Of a stretch of DNA of 64,000 bases, positions 1 to 10,198 are shown one piece after another. The position numbers and the translations under genes were made by a program. The first letter of the stretch is position 1; every line of letters begins with the position of its first letter. The notes beneath the pieces are model-generated. The model had not been told where the DNA came from. It saw only the letters and a list, made by a program, of their open reading frames with translations, and did no database searches. Origin of the DNA: Silene conica (taxonomy: Eukaryota > Streptophyta > Magnoliopsida > Caryophyllales > Caryophyllaceae); contig CM055317.2 in NCBI GenBank assembly GCA_029255685.2, positions 16,757,501 through 16,821,500 on the forward strand, given 5' to 3'.

Positions 1-2
1 GA

Positions 3-803
3 ATCAAAGTTCATCAACAAAAATACTTCAAGGAGTTGTTAAAGAAATTTGGAATGAAAACCTCTCATGCAATGCCTACTCCAATGGTCACAGATAAGAA
101 GTTAACCAAAGACGAAGATGGTAAGCCTGTAGATGAAACAACTTACCGAGGTATGATTGGCTCACTTCTTTATCTTACAGCAAGTCGTCCATATATAATG
201 TTTAGTGTCTGTGTTTGTGCGAGATTCCAATCTGCAGCAAAAGAATCACACATGATTGCAGTTAAAAGAATTTTAAGATACCTAATCGGAACCTCAAAAT
301 TATATCTATGGTATCCCATGGATTGTAACTTTAACCTAGTAGGATATTCAGATGCGGATTATGCAGGATGTTCATTAGACAGAAAAAGTACCTCGGGACT
401 TGCTACCTTTGTAGGTCCTTGTATTATATCTTGGGGATCCAAGAAACAAAATTCTGTCGCTCTCTCAACTGCTGAAGCAGAATATATTGCAGCCGCACTG
501 GTATGTTCTCAACTTTTATGGTTAAAGCAACAGTTACATGATTATGGTGTTGATGTTGGATGTGTGCCTATATTATGTGATAATACGAGTGCTATAATTA
601 TATCTAAAAACCCAGCCCAGCACTCAAGAACTAAACATATCGAAATTAGACACCACTTTCTAAGAGACCATGTTGAAAAGAAAAATATAAAATTGGAATT
701 TTGTAGTACGGAAAAACAATGGGCAGATATCTTCACTAAACCATTGGCTAGAGAACGCTTTGAGACTTTGCGATTGGAAATTGGTTTAATCGGTGGCACC
801 TAA
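3..803 (+). CDS. Copia pol, C-terminal reverse transcriptase and RNase H (partial)
   Basis: The reading frame is open from the first base of the window and ends at TAA 801-803. It holds the last residues of RT (the stretch with KELLKKFGM), the connection region with YLTASRP, and a copia RNase H with SDADYAGC, STSG, STAEAEY, LCDNTSAI and the terminal ADIFTKPL block. It would copy element RNA into DNA in cytoplasmic particles. No stop or frameshift is visible here, unlike the matching part of F, where a 13-bp deletion and a stop break the frame. The rest of pol is outside the window, so integrity of the whole cannot be judged. Confidence 0.9.
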   Translation: MKVHQQKYFKELLKKFGMKTSHAMPTPMVTDKKLTKDEDGKPVDETTYRGMIGSLLYLTASRPYIMFSVCVCARFQSAAKESHMIAVKRILRYLIGTSKLYLWYPMDCNFNLVGYSDADYAGCSLDRKSTSGLATFVGPCIISWGSKKQNSVALSTAEAEYIAAALVCSQLLWLKQQLHDYGVDVGCVPILCDNTSAIIISKNPAQHSRTKHIEIRHHFLRDHVEKKNIKLEFCSTEKQWADIFTKPLARERFETLRLEIGLIGGT

Positions 804-1365
804 TCAAATCTTAAAAGCAAAAATAACCCAATGATTGACTACGGTTTAGATGAGATTATATGACTGTGTCCGTATACTCCGCTGCATGTGTATGTATATA
901 TTCGATGATAAATTTTGTGATCATATTTATATTATACGATTTACATATGAATGTGTGCACAAATCAATCTCACAATAATATTACGTCACATATTATAATT
1001 GTCCCACAACTTACATATTACAATATATACAAAATAATAATATTCAAATATTATACAAACAAAAATTTACCTCAAATTAAACACACAAAATGTGTGTAAT
1101 GGTCCCCCCTGTGCCACATCTCCACCCAAACCTAGCCCCACTCACGATTGCCACGTGCCTCCTACTACCCCTAGCCTTTGACTTTCCACCCAACCCACAT
1201 TATTACCTCAACTCCCTCAACTTACCTTACCCGTCCTCCATTATTACCATCATATAATTTGTAAAAACCCATTACTACTCTTAAACCTCCACAAACACCA
1301 AACCTCCATTAAAACATACACAACACCTCCACCAAAAACCATCGACTTAAAACACCATTCTCATA
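804..1365 (+). other. Spacer between pol and the downstream ORF of element A
   Basis: This AT-rich stretch of about 560 bp has no convincing coding sequence. Its last 250 bp are C-rich and pyrimidine-rich, like an untranslated leader. It has a clear counterpart in F (about 55995-56520), so it belongs to the element. Confidence 0.6.
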
Positions 1366-2907
1366 ATGCCTCCATCTCGTGCAATCCGCTCTCAACAAAA
1401 GAAACCCTCTCCACCCTCACCTACTCCGTCACCACCACCATCCCCAACACCCATTGCCACTGCAAGTCCAACCCCCGACAATGGCAAGCGTCGAAAACTT
1501 AACCGAGTCGCTTCTTCGGTTTCTGATGACATGCATGACCTTGGGTCGAATCTCAATCATCCTCGCCCTCTGTTTAAAGATTACTCTGTCGAAGCCACCA
1601 AGGAAGGACTCGAGCGAGTTCGTATGACCAAACATGAAGGTATGCTTATTGATCGTCTCCTTCCCTATTCCATTCATTCGGGTCGGTTCTACCCGACATC
1701 TTGGGTCGAAGGGTCGAATTCCTTGCTTTTCTTTAAAAAAAATTTGGAGTTTCAGGGATGGAAGTATATCAGTAATTTTTCGGGTTTGGTATTTCCTATT
1801 GAGTTGGTACAGTTCTTTGCCTCTGTTAAATTGAGTGAATCTGGGTTAAAAGCTGTGGTAAATGGTAAAGATGTCGAGATTTCTTATGGTGACATTTGTG
1901 AAATTTTCCACCTTGATCCCAATGGTCTTGAAATTGATACCCGTAAGGAGTGGGGAGTGGTAACCCGAGAACACAAAATGATGATCAAACATTATTTTGA
2001 TCCCAATGCCACTGAAATTTCTCCTCTCCTCACTAATTCGTTTTCGCCCAAATTGAAGCTATTTGTGAACTTTCTTTGGAACACGATTCTACCTAGGAGA
2101 GGTGGTCGTGATAAGTTGTCAAGTATTGAAGCTATCGTGTTATTTCATTGGTTAGAAGGAAACAAAATTTATCTTGCTTTCTTGTTGTGTTCGAAAACTT
2201 GTCAAACCTCCTCTGTTTTAATCAAAGAAAAACCAAGTTCAACACTTGATATTCCTTATGGAATGTGGGTTTCCGAAATCTTGTTGAAAAAGGGTGTTGT
2301 GGACGATTGTAGCTATGGTGTTAAGCCTCGAGATCGAATGTGTGATAAGTTGCTCAAGTTGATGGGTATTATGGTTGATGGAATTGATTTGGCATTCGGA
2401 AAATCGGTTGAGGAGGGTCCTAATCCAAATCCATCTCCCTCGTTTGAAGGTTTGGAGGCTAAGATGGATACAATTATTGGGTTGTGTCAAGTTAAGCAAG
2501 AAAAAGAAAACGTGGGTGCTTCTGGAAGTCGTACAGGAGGTGGACGCGGGTTTGAGGATGAGGTAAAAGAATGGATGGAGAAAGTGGATAAGCATTTGGT
2601 GAAAATTGGTTCGGAAGTCTCTGTTGTATGCTCGGAGTTGTTAAGCATGAGCGATCGTCTCTCCTTCATCACGTCTCAGGGAGGAGCTATGGTGAGAGAC
2701 CATGGGTTGTTGCGAGAGGATGCTTCTAAAGCACTTGAGGCCGTCAAAGCACTATCTCTCAAAGTGCTCAACTTCGAAATTGCGCTCAATGCTCAAGGGA
2801 GAAACGTGTCGAGTTGCTTGGATAGGCTGGAGTCGCTTGAATATCGTACCCGACCCGACTACGTGAACCCCTATGCAAAGAATCCGGGTTCAAGCTCTCG
2901 CTCTTGA
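1366..2907 (+). CDS. ORF in the Sirevirus envelope position; resembles the 'putative plant transposon protein' domain
   Basis: This 513-residue ORF is intact and starts at the first ATG after the C-rich leader. Order: a Pro/Ser-rich N terminus (about 1-40) with a basic KRRKL patch like a nuclear signal; a central folded domain (about 65-310) beginning EGLERVRMTKHEG and running through WNTILPRR and EAIVLFHWLEG, which I recognise as like proteins annotated 'putative plant transposon protein'; then a Glu/Lys-rich linker and a helical C terminus with possible coiled coil. I see no signal peptide or membrane segment, so an envelope role is not supported by the sequence. Its role is unknown. The counterpart in F (55994-55081) is frameshifted and has lost the centre. 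Confidence 0.7.
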   Translation: MPPSRAIRSQQKKPSPPSPTPSPPPSPTPIATASPTPDNGKRRKLNRVASSVSDDMHDLGSNLNHPRPLFKDYSVEATKEGLERVRMTKHEGMLIDRLLPYSIHSGRFYPTSWVEGSNSLLFFKKNLEFQGWKYISNFSGLVFPIELVQFFASVKLSESGLKAVVNGKDVEISYGDICEIFHLDPNGLEIDTRKEWGVVTREHKMMIKHYFDPNATEISPLLTNSFSPKLKLFVNFLWNTILPRRGGRDKLSSIEAIVLFHWLEGNKIYLAFLLCSKTCQTSSVLIKEKPSSTLDIPYGMWVSEILLKKGVVDDCSYGVKPRDRMCDKLLKLMGIMVDGIDLAFGKSVEEGPNPNPSPSFEGLEAKMDTIIGLCQVKQEKENVGASGSRTGGGRGFEDEVKEWMEKVDKHLVKIGSEVSVVCSELLSMSDRLSFITSQGGAMVRDHGLLREDASKALEAVKALSLKVLNFEIALNAQGRNVSSCLDRLESLEYRTRPDYVNPYAKNPGSSSRS

Positions 2908-3372
2908 TTATCCAAATCCGTCTCTGTTTCGTCTAAGTTCATGGTTGTTGTTATTGTTTTGTTCTAAGTCCGGTGGTGGACTTAATTATAAACTCTTTTC
3001 TCTTGCGGCCCAATTTACTAACCTAGCCCATTAGGAATCCCAGGTCCTGTTTCCTTTTTGCCCCCTCGGAATTCTTAATTCTAACCAGGCCCAGTTCGTA
3101 TTTCCTTTTGACACGGCCCAATTTGCTTGTTATCTTTTGCCGGGCCTATTATAAACCTATCTTTAGCCGGCCCATTTTCTTAAACATTGCCCCACATTCG
3201 GCCCATTGGCTTAGTATTTTCGATTTGGTTGTGTATTTTTAACATTCCGTATGTGGTTATGTGATATTCTCTATGTTCATATTATTTCGACTCGTTTATA
3301 TGCTTGCTTATGCTTCATACGTATATTATTCTAGTCGTTTCATGTCTTTGTTCTCATCTTTTCGATGATGTC

Positions 3373-3384
3373 AAGAGGGGGAAA
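3373..3384 (+). promoter_or_regulatory. Accessory polypurine tract of element A
   Basis: AAGAGGGGGAAA, about 200 bp upstream of the LTR. A further copy, GAGGGGAAA, lies near 3522-3530. Several polypurine tracts before the 3' LTR are typical of Sireviruses. Confidence 0.6.
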
Positions 3385-3573
3385 TATGCGACTTAGATTA
3401 GAATTTGCCTAAGCTTGCTCCTTGTCGTAATTCATTGTCTCTTAGGGTTCTTAAAGGATATGGGATAGATAGAAGATAAAAACCCTAAGTTGATCTTTGC
3501 TATGAATGACCATTATTATATTGAGGGGAAACATACACTTAGACACGAAATCTAAGAAAGACTTGCCATCATC

Positions 3574-3587
3574 AAAAAGGGGGAATT
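3574..3587 (+). promoter_or_regulatory. Polypurine tract next to the 3' LTR of element A
   Basis: AAAAAGGGGGAATT directly abuts the LTR start TGTTGAACC. It is the expected primer for plus-strand DNA synthesis. Confidence 0.8.
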
Positions 3588-4505
3588 TGTTGAACCATAT
3601 ATTCAAATATATATAGTATATATGTTTATGTTTTGATAATGACAAGTCTAGCTATTTATATATTATATACTCGTATGTATAATCGTGTGCTAAGTATACA
3701 GAACATTAGTAACAAGATCTAATCAATCAAGTATAAAAGATTCAAGCATATTAGTCAATGAATTGACTAAGTCGAAGATTGATAGAAGATCACAAGCGCG
3801 CATAATGAACTAAAGTTATATTTATCAACTATAGCTTTAGTACAAGATGGATTCAAGTTATAGCTCGTAGCTATAACTCTATATTATGAAGAAATGATCG
3901 GAATATATATGTGGTTGAGTTGAAACGTTTGTTTCCAAATTTATGTCGTGTAGAATTAGTGTCTAATTCGTATTCTATTTTAATAAATAGAATTGTTAAT
4001 CTTAATAGGATTATATAAAATATCTTTAAGTTAAATAAGGAATAAATAATTGTCTTATGAGATAATTATTTATTACTAAAATAAACTAAGGATTTTTATA
4101 TGATCTTTATTGTCAAATATATATAATCTAGATAAAGTTTGTTTCGATTTTTGGAAACGTGTGATATGCCACATTACCATAAATCGTATAGGGTTATTTA
4201 AATAAATATTATGTGTTTATTTAATGTCCTAAACAAACTAAGATTATATTATGGTAATATATTTTATTATCTTTGACATGGTTTAGGAAGTTGATTTAAT
4301 AAGGATACTAATTGTTTATTATATAAAGATCTTTCCTAAATATGAATTAGGAAATTGATTCCTTATATAATACATATAGTATATTATTAAATCTTTCCTA
4401 AATATATTAAGATTAGATTTAAGGTAGTATTACTAAAAGACTAGTATTCTAGTTTAAGTAATATTCCTAAATCATCTAGGGTTTGAATTACCTAGATACA
4501 TATTC

Positions 4506-4515
4506 TATATAAATA
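4506..4515 (+). promoter_or_regulatory. TATA box of the Sirevirus LTR
   Basis: TATATAAATA lies about 920 bp into the LTR, followed within 60 bp by CACACGACATACACACAA. It is kept in the complete LTR of F (53446-53455, reverse) and is inside the segment deleted from F's other LTR. Confidence 0.65.
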
Positions 4516-4699
4516 GACTACCATGATACATTAAACCACACGACATACACACAATATACACGCAAATCAAGAGAGAAAAACCGCCGTTCATATTCTTCAA
4601 GTTCGAGCTTTTAATTGTCATATCCGATTCAAGATTCAAGTGCTCAAGCATTGATCTTATTCATTCAAGATTGTGACACCAAGAAAACATTGAAGACTT

Positions 4700-4798
4700 T
4701 ATCTTATTAACGTAAGATAGAACGAGTATTTAGCGGTACTCATTGTAAGACAAATATTTAACGGTATTTGTCGAAGCTAGATATTTAACGGTATCTAG
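4700..4798 (+). repeat. Hairpin cluster with constant loop in the Sirevirus LTR
   Basis: Consecutive inverted repeats share a loop but not a stem. 4724-4741: stem GAGTA/TACTC, loop TTTAGCGG. 4749-4772: stem GACAAATA/TATTTGTC, loop TTTAACGG. 4777-4798: stem CTAGATA/TATCTAG, loop TTTAACGG. A first one at 4700-4719 has stem TATCTTA/TAAGATA and loop TTAACG. The same set is at about 53159-53258 in F. Palindromes are known in Sirevirus LTRs. Confidence 0.75.
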
Positions 4799-5065
4799 AT
4801 AGAGTTGTGACTAACATCAAAGTCGCACGAGTAGGGTTGATAAAATTGTAATCCAGAGTTGGTACTAATTTTATTAATCGAGAATAGTGGACGTAGGTCT
4901 CAAAGTGTGAGACTGAACCACTTCAAAAATATCGTGTCTCTCTTTATTACTTGCTCTACTCAACGATCATCATACAAACTTACACACATCGAAGAAGATT
5001 TAAAAAGAAGGCATACTCAATTCAACCCCCCCTTCTTGAGTATATTACATCAATAGACTCTTCAC

Positions 5066-6226
5066 TTATCCATTCAAGAACTTCAAGGTATGGTTCCAAA
5101 CTTTGTTGTACCTGAAATTGTTGAGGAGGAGAAAATTGAGGAGGAAAAAGAGGACAGAAAAATCGTGGGAGTCGAGAGTGAGGACGAGGGGGATTGCCTC
5201 GTAGTACGTGCTTTACACGTGGAGTCCACGACGGAAGGTGAGGAGCAAAGGGATAATGTGTTCCATACTCGTTGTAAGGTTGAGGGAAAAAAGTGCGACT
5301 TGATTATTGATAGCGGGTCTTGCACTAATGTTGTTTCAAAAACCTTAGTTTCGGAGTTGGAATTAAGTATTAGGGCTAGGGAGAAACCGTACAAGTTACA
5401 ATGGTTAGATGGGAACCAAGGGGTACGGGTGGAGAAGCAAGCCCTAATTTCTTTTAACATTGGGCCTTATGAGGATGAACTGTGGTGTGACATCGTCCCT
5501 ATGAACGCATGTCATATATTACTTGGGAGGCCATGGCAATATGATAGGAACGTTACACATGATGGGAGAACAAATGTGTATAGCGTTACAAAGGGAGGTA
5601 CCATCTATGATCTCCAACCTTTATCAAGAATCAAACCTAGACCACCTAATTCAAAGAAAAGTTTATTTATGGAGTTAGGGGAAGGGACACCGAGCAACGG
5701 AACTGAAGAGTCGAGAGCGTGTGGTGTTCGGTTGGTCGAAATTCATGGGGGACATGGAGGTTGTGAGGGGTTGCCAAATAGGGAGGAACGTGAGAGGTGT
5801 GAGGAGCTGAACGCCGTGAGCATCACGGAGGTCGGAGGCCGCGAGTTTGAGCAGGCCGTGAGTGTTGGAGGTCGGGAAGGAAGGTTGGTTGCTAACACCA
5901 ACGAGCACAAGGAATCTCGGAATATGGGTTTGGTGAGTCAAGGAAACCGTGTTCTCGAAAAATCAAGGGCTAACATATCCAAGTCTACTCGAGGGTTACA
6001 TGATCTTAATTTGAGGTCAAATTCTCAAAAACTGAGAGAGTATGATGCGGGAGCATTAGCAAAGATTCGAGGTCGTGACCCACGACCCAAAGAAAGGTTA
6101 AAAATGTTCGATATGGGTTCGATACGGATTTTCAAGTTAGCTTGGGAAGACGTATTAAAGGAACAAAAGAAGGATCCGGGTAGGGATCTTGGGAACCGTG
6201 CCCAACGTGTGGGACCACACGGTTAA
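5066..6226 (+). pseudogene. Unit 1 gag-protease, protease and tail part only
   Basis: Element A cut this copy just after the zinc knuckle; only the protease and C-terminal tail remain here. The frame holds the catalytic IIDSGS and the LLGRPW motif of a retroviral-type aspartic protease, then about 230 residues with no recognised domain, ending PHG and TAA at 6224-6226. It differs from the other units by a handful of bases, for example a Cys for Arg near 5798 and Glu for Gly near 5850. Confidence 0.8.
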
Positions 6227-7091
6227 GGGTCCTAATTTGTTTAGGATTTGTGTGATTTATTTTATCTTGTTTTTATCTTATTTAATTAATTAAGTTTGTT
6301 ACTAGTTTGTTACAACAAGGCTGTTAAGGTTGTTACAAGGTAGTTACAAAGTTAGTTATTAGTTTATTAGAGTTTGTTATTAAGTTGTTAGGGTTGTTAC
6401 TACAACTTAATCTTTTATTTGTTATTTTATCTTTTAGATTAAATAAGGATTATCTTTAATCCATAGGATAGAAATAGAAACCCTAAGAGGAGTAGTAGTA
6501 CACGGTTTGGACGAGCCATTGGGAACCGTGTAGGGTTCTTTTTGTTTTCCTATTTCGATTCTAGTTTGTGACGGATGACCTTACTATAAATAGTCATCCT
6601 TAGTTGTTTGTTTTATTGATCATATATTCAAGTTATAAAAAACCTTTTGTTAAGTTTTACTTACAAATATAAACTATCTGTGTGAGCTTTAAAACCCGAA
6701 GTATCTGTGTGAGCTTCAAAATAATTGAGAGAATATCTGTGTGAGTTTGATCAATTATCCTATCCATCGACAATCATAATTCATTCATCAAATCGTTTCA
6801 CAAATATTTCAAGTATTAAGTGTCGTGCCTTATTACGTCATCAACAATCTTTATTCAAGAAGATCAAGAAACACCAAGATTCACCGCCACCGTTGACCAC
6901 CGTCCACGGCGAGCCACATCACCACCACCGGCCGTTCGTTCGTCCACCATTCGTTCATTATTCTTCGTTCTTGGTTACTTTTCGTTCTTTATTCGTTCAA
7001 GATTGTAATATTTTGTTAGTATTTTTATTCCGCTGCAACATTCGTATTTTTGTTGATTATCTTTATTGATTATCACCCCAAATACGCATCA
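6227..7091 (+). repeat. Unit 1 3' noncoding region and LTR (start not resolved)
   Basis: The LTR ends at ...ACGCATCA (7091), three bases before the primer site. Its start cannot be fixed because in a shared-LTR array only the outermost left LTR would show it. It holds inverted repeats ACACGGTT/AACCGTGT (6500-6531), TATAAATA (6585-6592) and three copies of TATCTGTGTGAG (6675, 6702, 6734), followed by C-rich transcribed leader. Confidence 0.7.
6573..6599 (+). promoter_or_regulatory. LTR TATA box framed by an inverted repeat
   Basis: TATAAATA (6585-6592) lies between GGATGAC and GTCATCC, a perfect 7-bp inverted repeat. The same arrangement is found in the other units with TATA at 9624, 12663, 15702 and 21742. 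Confidence 0.65.
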
Positions 7092-7094
7092 AAT

Positions 7095-7106
7095 TGGTAT
7101 CAGAGC
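7095..7106 (+). promoter_or_regulatory. Primer binding site, unit 2 (tRNA-iMet)
   Basis: TGGTATCAGAGC, complementary to the 3' end of plant initiator methionine tRNA, three bases after the LTR end. Confidence 0.85.
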
Positions 7107-7159
7107 TTCGGCTCTTGGTCTAATTTTTATTACACCAGTTCTTGGGAAAGTTTATCAAC

Positions 7160-9265
7160 ATGGTAGGATCTCAAGACGGAGAAGAAAAATCATGGGAGGA
7201 GAGCAACATGGAATTAAAGTCCGAAATCCAAGAGCTCAAATATCTCATAAAGACAATGATGACCAAAGGAGGTCATAAAAAGACGGGAGAGTCCTCATCT
7301 AGGGCGAGTGACTCGGAAGAAGAGGCTGAATTTAAGGGCAAGACTTAGGACAAGAACGATGATGATAGAGGTCTCAAACTTGACATCCCTGAATTCAAAG
7401 GAGACATGGATCCGGAAGATTTCTTGGAGTGGCTAAGACAAACGGAGAGAGACTTTGAGTACAAGGAATACGATGACCGAAAGCAGTTTAAAGTGGCTAT
7501 CTTAAAGCTTACCAAATACGCTTCGCTATGGTATGAGAACCTTGTGAGGCAAAGAAAGAAGCAACACAAAGAAAAGATTAAGTCTTGGGCAAAGTTGAAA
7601 AAGCATATGGTAAAGAAATTCTTGCCAAAGGACTACAATCAAGAAAATTACTTAAAACTCCATTCTTTAACCCAAGATAATATGACCGTCTCAGAATACA
7701 TTCGGGAATTTGAAAAGATGACCATTGTATGTGATCTAGATGAGAGGGAGGAGTTGAAAGTTGCTAGATTTATTCGTGGTTAAGTACCGACCCTAGCTTC
7801 AAGGGTTGAGATTCAAAACTATGAAGATTATTATGATGTGTGCAGGATTGCTTTAAAGTTCGAAAGACATGACAAAGCAAGGAAAACAAATTCTTATAAG
7901 AGCACAAGAGTCGGAGAAGGCTCATCATCATACACTACCACTACCACGCCTAAAGCCAAGGAGGCGTCGAAGGAAGAGGCGGCCGAAAAGGCCAAAGGTA
8001 CGTTCAAGCAAGGTATTCCTGATCCTAGAGGGAGTACTATTAGAAGATGCTATAAGTGTCAAGGCTATGGACACATCGCTACGGATTGCCCTCAAAAAAG
8101 AACCTTATCCATTCAAGAACTTCAAGGTATGGTTCCAAACTTTGTTGTACCTGAAATTGTTGAGGAGGAGAAAATTGAGGAGGAAAAAGAGGACAGAAAA
8201 ATCGTGGGAGTCGAGAGTGAGGACGAGGGGGATTGCCTCGTAGTACGTGCTTTACACGTGGAGTCCACGACGGAAGGTGAGGAGCAAAGGGATAATGTGT
8301 TCCATACTCGTTGTAAGGTTGAGGGAAAAAAGTGCGACTTGATTATTGATAGCGGGTCTTGCACTAATGTTGTTTCAAAAACCTTAGTTTCGGAGTTGGA
8401 ATTAAGTATTAGGGCTAGGGAGAAACCGTACAAGTTACAATGGTTAGATGGGAACCAAGGGGTACGGGTGGAGAAGCAAGCCCTAATTTCTTTTAACATT
8501 GGGCCTTATGAGGATGAACTGTGGTGTGACATCGTCCCTATGAACGCATGTCATATATTACTTGGGAGGCCATGGCAATATGATAGGAACGTTATACATG
8601 ATGGGAGAACAAATGTGTATAGCGTTACAAAGGGAGGTACCATCTATGATCTTCAACCTTTATCAAGAATCAAACCTAGACCACCTAATTCAAAGAAAAG
8701 TTTATTTATGGAGTTAGGGGAAGGGACACCGAGCAACGGAACTGAAGAGTCGAGAGCGTGTGGTGTTCGGTTGGTCGAAATTCATGGGGGACATGGAGGT
8801 TGTGAGGGGTTGCCAAATAGGGAGGAACGTGAGAGGCGTGAGGAGCTGAACGCCGTGAGCATCACGGAGGTCGGAGGCCGCGAGTTTGGGCAGGCCGTGA
8901 GTGTTGGAGGTCGGGAAGGAAGGTTGGTTGCTAACACCAACGAGCACAAGGAATCTCGGAACATGGGTTTGGTAAGTCAAGGAAACCGTGTTCTCAAAAA
9001 ATCAAGGGCTAACATATCCAAGTCTACTCGAGGGTTACATGATCTTAATTTGAGGTCAAATTCTCAAAAACTGAGAGAGTATGATGCGGGAGCATTAGCA
9101 AAGATTCGAGGTCGTGACCCACGACCCAAAGAAAGGTTAAAAATGTTCGATATGGGTTCGATACGGATTTTCAAGTTAGCTTGGGAAGACGTATTAAAGG
9201 AACAAAAGAAGGATCCGGGTAGGGATCTTGGGAACCGTGCCCAACGTGTGGGACCACACGGTTAA
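7160..9265 (+). pseudogene. Unit 2 gag-protease, two in-frame stops
   Basis: One frame runs from ATG 7160 to TAA 9263-9265, about 701 codons. It is broken by TAG at 7346-7348, where units 3 and 4 have TGG (Trp), and by TAA at 7781-7783, present in every unit. Domains: retrotransposon gag (about 85-225, with DFLEWLRQTE and WAKLKKHMVKKF), CCHC knuckle CYKCQGYGHIATDC (about 297-310), aspartic protease (DSGS about 397-400, LLGRPW about 467), and an Arg/Gly/Glu-rich tail of unknown function. No RT or integrase follows. A private change, ATA for ACA at 8594, gives Ile for Thr. Confidence 0.85.
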
Positions 9266-10130
9266 GGGTCCTAATTTGTTTAGGATTTGTGTGATTTATT
9301 TTATCTTGTTTTTATCTTATTTAATTAATTAAGTTTGTTACTAGTTTGTTACAACAAGGCTGTTAAGGTTGTTACAAGGTAGTTACAAAGTTAGTTATTA
9401 GTTTATTAGAGTTTGTTATTAAGTTGTTAGGGTTGTTACTACAACTTAATCTTTTATTTGTTATTTTATCTTTTAGATTAAATAAGGATTATCTTTAATC
9501 CATAGGATAGAAATAGAAACCCTAAGAGGAGTAGTAGTACACGGTTTGGACGAGCCATTGGGAACCGTGTAGGGTTCTTTTTGTTTTCCTATTTCGATTC
9601 TAGTTTGTGACGGATGACCTTACTATAAATAGTCATCCTTAGTTGTTTGTTTTATTGATCATATATTCAAGTTATAAAAAGCCTTTTGTTAAGTTTTACT
9701 TACAAATCTAAACTATCTGTGTGAGCTTTAAAACCCGAAGTATCTGTGTGAGGTTCAAAATAATTGAGAGAATATCTGTGTGAGTTTGATCAATTATCCT
9801 ATCCATCGACAATCATAATTCATTCATCAAATCGTTTCACAAATCTTTCAAGTATTAAGTGTCGTGCCTTATTACGTCATCAACAATCTTTATTCAAGAA
9901 GATCAAGAAACACCAAGATTCACCGCCACCGTTGACCACCGTCCACGGCGAGCCACGTCACCACCACCGGCCGTTCGTTCGTCCACCATTCGTTCATTAT
10001 TCTTCGTTCTTGGTTACTTTTCGTTCTTTATTCGTTCAAGATTGTAATATTTTATTAGTATTTTTATTCCGCTGCAACATTCGTATTTTTGTTGATTATC
10101 TTTATTGATTATCACCCCAAATACGCATCA
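9266..10130 (+). repeat. LTR region between units 2 and 3
   Basis: Same content as the unit 1 LTR region: hairpin, TATA at 9624 and TATCTGTGTGAG repeats. A private change gives AAAAAGCC for AAAAAACC near 9680. Confidence 0.7.
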
Positions 10131-10133
10131 AAT

Positions 10134-10145
10134 TGGTATCAGAGC
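10134..10145 (+). promoter_or_regulatory. Primer binding site, unit 3 (tRNA-iMet)
   Basis: TGGTATCAGAGC, 3039 bp after the unit 2 site. Confidence 0.85.
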
Positions 10146-10198
10146 TTCGGCTCTTGGTCTAATTTTTATTACACCAGTTCTTGGGAAAGTTTATCAAC

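Larger units (their letters stand above)
2908..3587 (+). other. 3' noncoding region of element A with GGCCCA cluster
   Basis: No coding sequence is seen. Between about 3006 and 3205 the hexamer GGCCCA, its one-base variants or the reverse TGGGCC occur at least seven times, mostly as CGGCCCAAT or CGGCCCATT. The equivalent part of F (54760-55000) has about eight, so the cluster is kept between copies. TGGGCC-type boxes are known as plant site II (TCP) elements. Three polypurine tracts follow. Confidence 0.6.
1..5064 (+). mobile_element. Element A: Sirevirus-like Ty1/copia retrotransposon, 5' part outside window
   Basis: Visible from the start are the end of reverse transcriptase, RNase H, a separate downstream ORF, a long 3' noncoding region with several polypurine tracts, and one LTR. 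Copia order, an extra ORF after pol, several polypurine tracts and LTR palindromes are recognised Sirevirus traits. At 5065 the sequence changes abruptly into the protease region of array B, whose other copies read ...GAACCTTATCC at this point, so A inserted into unit 1 of B. The expected 5-bp target duplication is CTTAT (5065-5069); its partner lies left of the window. A second member, F, lies at 52893-62968. Confidence 0.85.
3588..5064 (+). repeat. 3' LTR of element A (1477 bp)
   Basis: The boundaries are TGTTGAACC at the left and ...AGACTCTTCA at the right (TG...CA). The same ends, in reverse, bound the LTRs of F. It contains a TATA box (4506-4515) and a block of consecutive hairpins (4700-4798). 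The U3 part is very AT-rich. Confidence 0.9.

Noticed and set aside
2239-2595. Antisense open frame over the envelope-position ORF
   Set aside because: It is a shadow of the + strand coding sequence, with no own domain or start context.
7781-7783. Programmed stop-codon readthrough between gag and protease in array B
   Set aside because: The TAA interrupts the gag domain itself at an expected Leu rather than lying at a domain boundary, and all units derive from one founder, so a fixed nonsense mutation is simpler.
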